Shown in pieces: positions 1 to 8,400 of a stretch of 64,000 bases of DNA. The position numbers and the translations under genes are program-made. This DNA comes from Trichomonas vaginalis G3 (lineage: Eukaryota > Parabasalia > Trichomonadida > Trichomonadidae), in the NCBI RefSeq assembly GCF_026262505.1, contig NC_067203.1, positions 13,900,392 to 13,964,391 on the forward strand, read 5' to 3'. A model generated the notes under the pieces. It saw only the letters and a program-made list of their open reading frames with translations, was not told the DNA's origin and searched no databases. Position 1 is the first letter of the stretch. The number at the start of each line of letters is the position of its first letter.

Positions 1-2
1 TC

Positions 3-215
3 AATGGTAATGCTATAGGATGGTGGTATAGTATTGGAGTATTCGATCATGGCTATAAGTCTCATTTTCCAGGTCCAATAATTAATGGAATTGCGTATAA
101 AGTATTATATGCAGATCTATGGATAGAGCTTCACAATATTAAGCAATCCTGTTTACAACCACTAAAATCTTATCTTCCGAATATTGTTCCAATAATTTTT
201 ATTATTCTTGAGTAG
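3..215 (+). CDS. 3' end of an unidentified protein gene (partial)
   Basis: An open frame enters from the left edge and stops at TAG 213-215, giving the last 70 residues of a protein. It is rich in aromatic residues near its start (NGNAIGWWYSIGVFDHGYK) and ends in a short hydrophobic stretch (PNIVPIIFIILE). I do not recognise the family. The short hydrophobic end could be a membrane-associated tail, but that is a guess. The 208 bases between this stop and the convergent P0 gene show only A-rich sequence. Confidence 0.4.
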   Translation, partial: NGNAIGWWYSIGVFDHGYKSHFPGPIINGIAYKVLYADLWIELHNIKQSCLQPLKSYLPNIVPIIFIILE

Positions 216-423
216 AATCAGTTTATTCTTTGATAAAATGTCTTCATTTCATTTTCATTAAGTTTTATTAACTAAAATTATAAAAAATACCACATCAAAA
301 AAAAAAAACATTCAAAGGGAGGGCAATAACTTTTTGGTTTCAATGATTATGTATGAAAAAAACTAGGTTATACTTTTCCTTTCAGGAAAAAATTTACTTC
401 AAAATTCATTGAAGATATTAAAT

Positions 424-1368
424 TTAGAAGTCAAAATCGAAGTCAATTGGTCCGATTTCGATTTGCTCTTCTTCTTCTTCTTGATGCTCTTCGATCTTCT
501 TGTTGTTATTATTTGCATCAGTTGTCTTTGTGAGATTTGCAAGAGCCTCAGGATCAGCAAGAAGCTTCTGCAATGTTTCAATTTGTTTCATATCATGATT
601 GATAGAAATGGCAATTGAAGCAATGTCAACAAATGCGGAGCGAATCATGTGTGGTGCAGAAGCTGCGCAAGGATAATGCATTCCCAAAGCAACGCATGTG
701 ACATTGGAAAGACCTTCTGCAAACTTCTGGGCAAGGAAATCATCACTAATTGAGAGGAAGCTTGGATCATACATTGAACCATTGTCATAAAGAGCTTCAA
801 TCTTGAGAGTGTAGTTGAATGGCATGATTCCAAGCATTCCAAGAATGTTTGCTTCAGAGGCCCCAACTTTTTGTCCTTCCCAAATGAGCTGCTTCTCACC
901 TGTTATCTCGATTGTACCTTTGAAAACCTTGCATTGAATGTTGAGAGCATGGAGAACCTTGATATCGGTTGGGGAGATTGATGTGCGCTGTGGTTTGATA
1001 ACGACATCACAAGGAGCAATTGATCCCGGCTTTGCAGCTGAACCAAGGCAATTTGCATCGATGACTTCTTTGATTGCCTTGAATGATCCATTTGTGAAGA
1101 TAAGTCCAGCACCATTTGTAAGATGCTTTTCAAGTTTGGTGATGCTTGGAATTTCACTTTTGAGTTCATCAACAGCACGTCTCATCAATGAGTTCTTACC
1201 GAAAAGAACTTCGGCAAAGCTAGAAACACCAGCTCTGATCTTCATGAGTTGATTTGATGTAACATTTTGGGCTGTGACAACAGCAACTTTATGGTATTTG
1301 CGGAACAAACCATGAAGCTTCTTAATGTATTCGGCCTTCTTTTGATGTGCAGGCTTTTCGAATTGCAT
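424..1368 (-). CDS. RPLP0: 60S acidic ribosomal protein P0 (uL10)
   Basis: P0 is the base of the ribosomal P-stalk; it binds the GTPase-centre rRNA and carries P1/P2 dimers that recruit elongation factors. The 314-residue product has the usual P0 length. Its N-terminal rRNA-binding domain (about residues 1-110) begins MQFEKPAHQKKAEYIKKLH, followed by the eukaryotic insertion domain with the family signature GQKVGASEANILGMLGI near residues 165-185, helical spine segments for P1/P2, and a Glu-rich linker. The last residues are EIGPIDFDFDF, not the canonical eukaryotic GFGLFD-type tail, so the factor-binding peptide is divergent. The start is the only sensible Met; TCATAATT lies about 15 bases upstream and loosely resembles a trichomonad initiator. 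The stop is TAAA, as often in trichomonads. Codon choice is more C-rich than in neighbours, as expected for a highly expressed gene. Confidence 0.93.
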   Translation of the reverse strand: MQFEKPAHQKKAEYIKKLHGLFRKYHKVAVVTAQNVTSNQLMKIRAGVSSFAEVLFGKNSLMRRAVDELKSEIPSITKLEKHLTNGAGLIFTNGSFKAIKEVIDANCLGSAAKPGSIAPCDVVIKPQRTSISPTDIKVLHALNIQCKVFKGTIEITGEKQLIWEGQKVGASEANILGMLGIMPFNYTLKIEALYDNGSMYDPSFLSISDDFLAQKFAEGLSNVTCVALGMHYPCAASAPHMIRSAFVDIASIAISINHDMKQIETLQKLLADPEALANLTKTTDANNNNKKIEEHQEEEEEQIEIGPIDFDFDF

Positions 1369-1599
1369 TTTTAATTATGATTTTGGATAAATTTTATTTC
1401 AAATTTTTTCTTGTCAAAAATTTCCGCCCGACTATATATTTTAAAATACAAAATCGCGACATGATGGGGTAAGAATTTTAAAGTTTTGTAAAAATTGGTT
1501 GATAGGATTTAATTCAAAAGTCTCATCACACTTTTCAATGCTCGATTTTTAAAAACTGTTTAAAAATGGAGCTTATATTGAAATAGTGTCGAGACTAAA

Positions 1600-1663
1600 A
1601 ATTACCACAGACTATTTCAGAGGATTGAGTTGCCACTCAATCCTCTGAAAAGTCTGAGGTAAT
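1600..1663. repeat. Near-perfect 64-nt hairpin
   Basis: Two arms of about 30 nt surround a 4-nt loop (TGCC, 1631-1634). The inner 15 or so pairs (CAGAGGATTGAGT with ACTCAATCCTCTG) are perfect, and the outer part has only a few mismatches. It belongs to a cluster of inverted repeats between the P0 promoter and the dead ankyrin gene. It could be a MITE remnant or a structured transcript. Confidence 0.75.
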
Positions 1664-1682
1664 TTGCAAAATTTCTCAATTA

Positions 1683-1816
1683 ATTCTATTGCAATAAGGT
1701 TATTTTTGAAAGACTTCAGAAATTATATACTAAATTTTCAGGTGAAATATTGATTGCAATAGAATCCCAATCATTCTTGCAAAATTTGAGCCAAGCTCAA
1801 ATTTTGCAAGAATGAT
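1683..1816. repeat. 13-bp inverted arms followed by a perfect 22-bp hairpin
   Basis: ATTCTATTGCAAT (1683-1695) is repeated as its exact reverse complement at 1753-1765. Immediately after, 1770-1791 and 1795-1816 form a perfect 22-bp stem with loop CAA. Together with 1600-1663 this makes three inverted repeats in about 220 bp. No coding frame or TSD was found, so the class of element is open. Confidence 0.75.
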
Positions 1817-2129
1817 GATAAATTTATGACTATTCAAATTTGAATAATTTCAAAATTTCAATGCAGAATAAGACTCTATTCTTAAATACTCCGATTTTGA
1901 ATTCAGATTCTTTTAAAATGTATGCATAAATGTAGAGAATCAAAATTTTTGGGATTTCAGTTAAATTTTAAATTTCTGATTATAATAAAAAAAAGGGAAT
2001 ACAGTGAAATAAAATGATGCTCTTGTATATGTTATTGAGATATTCAAGTTGATACTGATTAAATATTATTTCTAAAAAATCTTGTGATGAAACCATAATC
2101 CTATATAATTACACCTACTTATAGGGCAC

Positions 2130-3140
2130 TTGTTCTTTAATTCCTCTTTCACAAATTTAATGGTAAATATATTTTTATCATATTTCAATAGGAAATCAAA
2201 TAAAAGGCAAAACTATGATGTGGAAGCTGCAAAAATGGAAGAATGCTTAAAGGATAATTATCATATCTCACAAGCTATACAAAATATAATTCTTAATAAG
2301 GTGTTTTCTCTAGTATTTAATTCAATAAGGATAATATGAAGAAATATATGTTTTAAATTTTCTGATATGTAGATTGGGTATTCGGATATAAATCATGTCA
2401 AAGAGTTCAACATTATCATGCATATTTCAAACTTCCTATTTTATAAAGATTATGGATTTAATTAGACAACTCTGACTTCGAAAAAGATCATTTTAAAAAT
2501 CTCGATATTCATACAGAAAATACAATACAGACAAAGGAAGATTCATCATATTCATGGAAATAGATGGATTTGATAAAAAGCAAACACTTGAAAGCGATTT
2601 ATATCCATAATATGAAGAAGGATATTCATCACTTGAATTATATGTTGTTACCACGGAGCTGTTGATTGTTTCAAGTTATTAAGAACTAAATTTAAGCCAG
2701 AAATAACTCAAGCATGTCTAGAATTTTCATTTTTAGGAGGAAACCCAGAGATCATGAGTGAATGTTTGAAATATAAAGAACTTAATGATATATTCATGTA
2801 TTATTCAATTATTTCACCCAACATTGATTTTATTACATTCCTGATGAGTCCTTTTTAGTTTGTTTCGATCAAACTAAAAAAATTTGGCAATTGCTTTATT
2901 TATTCATCATGGTTGAATATTCTATCCCTTTTCGAATCCTTCCTTTCACATGGTGTGAATATTAATGAAAAAAATAAAGATGGAAAAACAGCACTTCATA
3001 TTGCAGCATGGAATGATTATAAAGAAACTGCTGAAGTTCTTGTTTTGCATGATGCGAATAATGTTCTTGCATAAGATAGTATTCTTTTTCTGATATTTTC
3101 GTAGATGAATTTTATTAGAAATAAAAAAATAGTTAAGCTT
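2130..3140 (+). pseudogene. Degenerate ankyrin-repeat gene (trichomonad family)
   Basis: Ankyrin-type coding sequence is visible in several frames with stops between them. Around 2640-2870 it reads like the family's N-terminal region (AVDCFKLLRTKFKPEITQAC, then FSFLGGNPEIMSECLKY). Around 2940-3060 it holds a typical repeat (HGVNINEKNKDGKTALHIAA). The start is lost, and the longest open piece (2130-2339, 69 codons) is not convincing on its own. Ankyrin genes with an N-terminal domain of this kind (DUF3447 type) are strongly expanded in trichomonads. This copy is dead. It ends before the next gene starts at 3275. Confidence 0.7.
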
Positions 3141-3274
3141 TTCCCATGATTCTATACGTAAAGCGATTTTTTCACATCTCTCAAATTTTTATTGCTTATT
3201 GGAGGGAGAAAAAATTTTTTGGCACTTTTCTGATTTATTTTTGAATTGCAGGAAAAAAATAAATTATCAAAGCA

Positions 3275-4687
3275 ATGAGTGACCAAATATATTTAATTCC
3301 TGAGATTCATAAATCAAGTCCATTCTTTTGGGCCCAACATGCAGAACAAGTTTCTTTGATGCCAATTCCAATTTCAGGTGTAAAGCTTTATGCCGATACA
3401 AAAGAGTTAGATTCGTATGCTTCTTTGAGAACCATTATTGTTGTAGAGCAAGAAACTAAAACAAGTAAACTTTATCCCGTTCGATTTACAAAGAAAGTTC
3501 CAAACTTTGAAGCACACGGCTTTTCGATTAAGCAATGTCCTCACGGAAACATTGTTTATATGAAACTCGAAGATTTTTGGAAAATTAATAAAAATAGCTC
3601 TTTTGTCGCAATTTCAGATGGCGACTGGCTATGCAGTAAAAAACATTACAAAATAACTGCAGCACTTTACCATTTATCACTCTTACCATCATTAAATAAA
3701 GCCGTTTTCAGAACTCAAATTGATTCAAAAATCGAAGAAGATTTAAACTTAATGTATGATGTCAGTGGCGAAATACTTGAAATGCTAACGTTAATCTTCA
3801 AAAATGTTGTTTTTGGTTTAGAATTTTTCGGATTTTGCAATGATTGCAGCGAAGAACAAAAAAGACGACTATTACATATCAAAGATCGCTTACAAACTCG
3901 CAAAGTATGCGTAGCTTTTAGCCAAATTGATTTTGCAATATTAAATTACAATATGTTTTGTTACAAAACGGATTCATGCCGTATTACAAGTTATTCTTAC
4001 TTACATTTAATGAAAACTCTCAATATTGTCGAAAGAATTATAATACAGCTTGGTTTTCCTGTTAGTAAAAATAAAAGATTCGAATCTTTAACTCACAACA
4101 TCAAAAAGATACAAAAAGAGTTCCATATTCCTATAACAGGTATATGTGACCAGCAAACTCTTCAAAAACTATGGAGCAATACCATTGTCAAGAGTGTTCA
4201 AATGAAATCAATTTTCAAAGATCTCGGAACCACTTCAGAAGAACCTAAGAAGGAGCAGATACTGATCCAATGTTTACCTGATGATACGCCCGCTCAGAAA
4301 GTGCTTGCAGAAAACATTAACAGATTTATCGGAAAAATTCCAATTACTTCGAATGCTTCTGAAATTTTGAGAGAAAATATCAACTCTAATTTGTCCGAAA
4401 TCGCTCAAAGATGCGGAACTCTTTCACAGAGAATCAATAATATTGTGAAGAGAACTGATAACGCGACAAATGTTGTTCACAGACTTGAATCGTCTAATTC
4501 GAGATGCGACGAGAGTTTGGAGAAAGCAGCAATCACATTAAACCAAGTTTTGGAAGATCACAGAAAAGTTCAGCAGCAGTTTGTTGAAATTAGAGAAAGT
4601 ATCACTGCACAGAAGAAAAGAAACATGGTGCTCCAAATCTTTGGTGGTTTGATGCTTCTTTTTTATTTGTATAAATTCATTCGCTAA
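3275..4687 (+). CDS. Tail-anchored membrane protein with a peptidoglycan-binding-like fold
   Basis: The 470-residue product is not one I can name. Residues about 1-250 form a globular region with several Cys, followed by a segment (about 255-310) patterned like the three-helix peptidoglycan_binding_1 fold (LGFPVSKNKRFESL, then FHIPITGICDQQTLQKLW). Residues about 345-450 are coiled coil with regular heptads. The protein ends in one hydrophobic helix (MVLQIFGGLMLLFYLYKFI) with only an Arg after it, the layout of a tail-anchored protein inserted in an intracellular membrane with its N-terminal domain in the cytosol. In a eukaryote the fold more likely mediates protein contacts than wall binding. 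The first Met is used; it lies 135 bases beyond the dead ankyrin gene. Confidence 0.6.
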   Translation: MSDQIYLIPEIHKSSPFFWAQHAEQVSLMPIPISGVKLYADTKELDSYASLRTIIVVEQETKTSKLYPVRFTKKVPNFEAHGFSIKQCPHGNIVYMKLEDFWKINKNSSFVAISDGDWLCSKKHYKITAALYHLSLLPSLNKAVFRTQIDSKIEEDLNLMYDVSGEILEMLTLIFKNVVFGLEFFGFCNDCSEEQKRRLLHIKDRLQTRKVCVAFSQIDFAILNYNMFCYKTDSCRITSYSYLHLMKTLNIVERIIIQLGFPVSKNKRFESLTHNIKKIQKEFHIPITGICDQQTLQKLWSNTIVKSVQMKSIFKDLGTTSEEPKKEQILIQCLPDDTPAQKVLAENINRFIGKIPITSNASEILRENINSNLSEIAQRCGTLSQRINNIVKRTDNATNVVHRLESSNSRCDESLEKAAITLNQVLEDHRKVQQQFVEIRESITAQKKRNMVLQIFGGLMLLFYLYKFIR

Positions 4688-5049
4688 TGTTAATAAAAAA
4701 TTGTTTTGTTTTTATGTTTTTTAAGTTTAGCAATGTTTAGTTCTTATATTCATTTGAGAAGATATATCTATGAAATATTGTTTTGTTCTTATGCTTTTTT
4801 AAATGTAACAATATATCCTTAATAGAATTAAAGAACAGAAAGAGATTTGTTATGTAGTCATCCAAAGTTCTTACTATTTCATTGTAAGGAGTAAGAGAAA
4901 AAAAAAAAGTTCACCGTAATTCAAATTTTAAAAAGATTAAAAAGTGACAAATAAAAAAGAACTGATTTGAGAGTTTATCCAAATTGCTTATCAATGATAA
5001 TTTTTCATTACAATTTTTTTTAATTTTTTTGGCAGAAAAATAATTACCG
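4688..5049. other. Intergenic, AT-rich
   Basis: No open frame, RNA gene or repeat seen. Long A and T runs precede the next start. Confidence 0.6.
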
Positions 5050-7197
5050 GTGATGAATACCATGAATATTTTGTTCAACCTCGAAATTCCCGATCACGGG
5101 AAGAAAGTAGTTCAGATACGCATCGAGAATGAAACTTATGAAATGAACAAACTTCCAAATACAGGAAGTAAAATCAAAACAGCGCATTTTCAAGCGTACG
5201 TAAAGCTAGAATGGCCAAAAACCTATCCACATACCTTAAATTACTCGTATTCATTCGATTCTTTTCGCCCAAGAACTTTAATTGTTCGTTTTCCTGCAAA
5301 TACAGACCTAATTGTCAATGATACAGATGAAATCAAACAAGAATTGCAAAATTTCCATCAAGTTATATTCTACGTCAATATAAATATTGTCACAGATAGT
5401 ACTGTTTTAATTTTATCTCCATTTCCTTCTTTCTTAGTAGATAATAGATTTGTTGATCATGTTCAGATGACTAAAGTCAAAACAGGATGCTATTACTGCA
5501 AAGTATTTCTTTCAGCTGATATGTTATTCCCATTACAATACAAATATCTTGTCGTAACTCCATCAAAAATTGAAGAAAAGGGAAGATCTCATGTCCTTTC
5601 CATCATATCTCCTATCGCCGGCAAGACAATATACGTCATTGACTATTTTAATCACTCAATTATACCTCTTCCTTATTTTCCTCGTCCATTATACCCTGCA
5701 AACGCTCGTCCGTTTGCAACTATCATGCAAATCGAATATATACCAGATCAGCCTGCTGCATCTTCACTGGTTCAGCTTTCAAACGCGAAACCAGAACCAT
5801 TACTTCGAGATGTCGGATTTAGATTCACGAAAAACGTTGCAGGATTCTCTACATACAGTAAAATAGCTATTGGATCTCGTGCTGAGACAAATGGTCCTTC
5901 TGTTACATGGAATCCAAACGATGCCAACGAATTAGTTCAATTACCAATGAAATACGACATTGTTTCCATCAGAGCGATCAAAGGTGTTCCTAATAAACGC
6001 TCTTTCGGTATCTTTGTTCAACTTTCTACGCTTAGATCATCAATTAATTCCAAAGTTGGCGATTTCTCCAGCTTGTTTAAGATAATTGACTTCGCAAAGA
6101 TGTGTGGAATTGGACATATCCATGTCGGCATCGATAGAATCAACGATAACAGGTTAATTGACCCTGTTTTGTCAAGTATTCCTGTAAATCTCTCAGAAGC
6201 TAAGGATTTATCAGAAATGAGAGCAATCAAACTCAAAGCCCTTCAAGACCAATTCGCAAAATGGGATTTGAAGAGTTCTCAAGACAAACAATTTAATGAT
6301 TTCTCAAAAATCTATGGTTCATTCCTTTCTCCGTTCTGCAATGACAAATTTTCATTATTTACCCAATATATACTCCATAAAGAGCTCCAACAGATCTCTT
6401 CTCATGCTTTTGACCTCGGAATTAATTTAATTATCGACGCAATCGCAGATGGAGTCAACGGAAGCCTTGAGAAACAGATACAGTTGTTTACCCCGTATGC
6501 CCAGTACATTAAAATCGTCAATGCATCGCTTTGTTTCTCGCCTGTTACAATTCATGACATGTACATTCATTTTGGAGAGATGTCAGCCACGGCAAAGAAG
6601 TTCTTGACCATTAGAGGATCGAATGTCCAGCTAAATGAGAATTTATCCAACAAAATTATTAGCGAATGCGGATTACCGGCGGAACAGATCGGTTCATTCG
6701 TTAAAATGTTCGATGAGTTCAAGAAATTATTTACACAACCTAAAAGAGCATCAATTACTGAATCTTTCTTCCAATTCTTCAAACAGATTTCGAATGTCGC
6801 TCCTTGCACATTCATTATGGACCAAGCCGGCCTTGAACTTGTTCCTAATGATAAACTTAAGGAGATCGGAATCATTCCTTGTGACGAAAACAACTTTTTC
6901 GAGCCTTCTTTCCTTTCTCCTGAATTTTTGACTGAATTCACTGAATCAGAGCTCCAAAACGCGAACAGTCAGATTGTCCAGAGAATGCACACAGCGCCTA
7001 TCGCATGTACTGTTTATTTGCTGGATTTGCTCAGAGTTGTTTGCGGAAATAAGACTCCAACTGTTTCTCCAATCCAATCTGTTGTTGGACATCAGAGATT
7101 TGTTTTGTCTAAATCTTGCGATGAATTAATTAGCGATGCAGAGATAACTGCTCAAATCAAGAGCTTATTAGTAGATACTCATATTATTTGGATTTAA
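5050..7197 (+). CDS. CBM20/GH77 4-alpha-glucanotransferase-like protein, probable pseudoenzyme
   Basis: This 715-residue protein resembles the cytosolic disproportionating enzyme DPE2, which moves glucose from maltose to glycogen-type glucans. Two N-terminal beta-sandwich segments (about 1-85 and 85-190) end in the CBM20-like patterns LNYSYSF and LQYKYLVV. From about residue 320, STLRSSINSKVGDFSSL matches the GH77 entry motif (LRS...GIGDF). FTQYILHKELQQISSHA (about 436-452) and GINLIIDAIADGV match the segments F.QY.LH.QL...A and G..L..D.PIGV. DQAGLELVPNDKLKEIGI matches the EDLG..P motif. I cannot find the catalytic core: the Arg-x-Asp-His nucleophile region and the acid/base Glu are absent or replaced, and DPE2 is usually over 900 residues. 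I infer a glucan-binding or regulatory relative rather than an active enzyme. The first or second Met could be the start. Confidence 0.65.
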   Translation: MMNTMNILFNLEIPDHGKKVVQIRIENETYEMNKLPNTGSKIKTAHFQAYVKLEWPKTYPHTLNYSYSFDSFRPRTLIVRFPANTDLIVNDTDEIKQELQNFHQVIFYVNINIVTDSTVLILSPFPSFLVDNRFVDHVQMTKVKTGCYYCKVFLSADMLFPLQYKYLVVTPSKIEEKGRSHVLSIISPIAGKTIYVIDYFNHSIIPLPYFPRPLYPANARPFATIMQIEYIPDQPAASSLVQLSNAKPEPLLRDVGFRFTKNVAGFSTYSKIAIGSRAETNGPSVTWNPNDANELVQLPMKYDIVSIRAIKGVPNKRSFGIFVQLSTLRSSINSKVGDFSSLFKIIDFAKMCGIGHIHVGIDRINDNRLIDPVLSSIPVNLSEAKDLSEMRAIKLKALQDQFAKWDLKSSQDKQFNDFSKIYGSFLSPFCNDKFSLFTQYILHKELQQISSHAFDLGINLIIDAIADGVNGSLEKQIQLFTPYAQYIKIVNASLCFSPVTIHDMYIHFGEMSATAKKFLTIRGSNVQLNENLSNKIISECGLPAEQIGSFVKMFDEFKKLFTQPKRASITESFFQFFKQISNVAPCTFIMDQAGLELVPNDKLKEIGIIPCDENNFFEPSFLSPEFLTEFTESELQNANSQIVQRMHTAPIACTVYLLDLLRVVCGNKTPTVSPIQSVVGHQRFVLSKSCDELISDAEITAQIKSLLVDTHIIWI

Positions 7198-7309
7198 ATT
7201 ATTAGTTGTATTATATATAAAAAATTATCTTTCGTATATTTTGATAATCTAAAATTGATTTTTTCTTCATTGTGTTCTTACAAATTAATTTGCTTCTATC
7301 AAAATAATC

Positions 7310-7322
7310 TTAAGGGTGCACC
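7310..7322. repeat. Solitary transposon-end-like motif TTAAGGGTGCACC
   Basis: These 13 bases are identical to the right terminus (reverse complement) of the TTAA-flanked element at 56,309-57,357. No partner end was found nearby, so this may be a decayed copy or chance. Confidence 0.3.
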
Positions 7323-7549
7323 AACGTTATTATTGCATGACCTTTAACTGCATTGTTTAATGTTAATTGCCAATGACGCCTTAGTAAGATTGGTGTCAGG
7401 TCTTTATTATTCAAAGAAATTTCTTACTCCCATGACCAAAGTTTAATGAGACAAAATTAACATTTCCAGTATCTGTGACATCATAACAAGTTCAAATATT
7501 TTATACTTGAAACAAGTATTTTTAATTATTAATCCACCACCACATTGCG

Positions 7550-7632
7550 AAAATTTCATTTCATATGGAGCGAATTTCAATGAAAAAGTTATAAATGGAT
7601 ATACAGCTCTTCATATTGCAGCAAAAAAATAG
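7550..7632 (+). pseudogene. Single ankyrin-repeat remnant
   Basis: One frame reads FISYGANFNEKVINGYTALH then IAAKK and a stop, which is an ankyrin repeat (GA.....NGYTALHIAA) without start or continuation. The 75-codon frame at 7595-7822 overlaps it in another frame and looks spurious. Nothing else is seen in 7198-7915 apart from the TTAAGGGTG motif. Confidence 0.55.
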
Positions 7633-7915
7633 TAGCAAACAAATGAAAAAGATGAAGATAGGAATAATTATAGAAAATAATTTTATAAAGAGAATAGTTT
7701 ATAGCAAAATTTGCTACAATAGAGACTTTGAGATTATTCATAATTTTATTCAAATAATATTATCATCAGATGAAGCTGATATTAGTGAGGTTGTAATTAA
7801 CAGTATAGTCCTGATGCACTAAGATTTCTTGCATTGTATAGTCGAAATGAAATTTTGTATAAACGAATGTAGAAAAAAAAATATATTCCATAAAAAAACA
7901 ATTCTTTATCTAGCT

Positions 7916-8347
7916 CTATTGTAGTTGGTTTGTAGCAGATTCCATACTTGGCATTTCGGAGAAAGTTGTTTTCTTGATTACTTCTCTTCCAACTATATCA
8001 TCAACCAATTTACTAATTTTATTAAACAGCTCTTTACCAAATTCCGTATCTTGTGTTAAGAGTTGCAAAAGAGCGTCTTTGTATGGCTTGGTTCCTCCGC
8101 CAAGTTCAACAAGCTCTGCAATTTCAAATTCGTTTGTTGAGGAAGCCATAATCTTTCTTTTAATTGGAGTAGAATTTAGAATATCTTGAATTTTAATTTT
8201 TGTTTTTTTATAATCGTTATTTATACGAAGTTCACTAGCAGTGTTGAATCTGATATTGTCCCATTCGTTGTCTTCTCCATCCTGAAGTCTTTGAATTACT
8301 TGCTCAGCGACAGTTTCAGGATCAGGAGGATTTTCCATTTTTGTCAC
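7916..8347 (-). CDS. Hypothetical acidic helical protein
   Basis: The 143-residue product is unrecognised. It starts MTKMENPPDPETVAEQVIQ, and Met4 could also be the start. It appears all-helical, with an Arg-Lys segment (STPIKRKIMASS) and a C-terminal helical block (GKELFNKISKLVDDIVG). It has no signal peptide or membrane helix. It is divergent from the subtilase gene, with only 53 bases between the two start codons, so the two probably share a promoter region. Confidence 0.55.
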   Translation of the reverse strand: MTKMENPPDPETVAEQVIQRLQDGEDNEWDNIRFNTASELRINNDYKKTKIKIQDILNSTPIKRKIMASSTNEFEIAELVELGGGTKPYKDALLQLLTQDTEFGKELFNKISKLVDDIVGREVIKKTTFSEMPSMESATNQLQ

Positions 8348-8400
8348 ATTTTAGGGAGAGAAAAAAAACAATAAAGTAAAGTTTCGTGATATGGTGAAAA

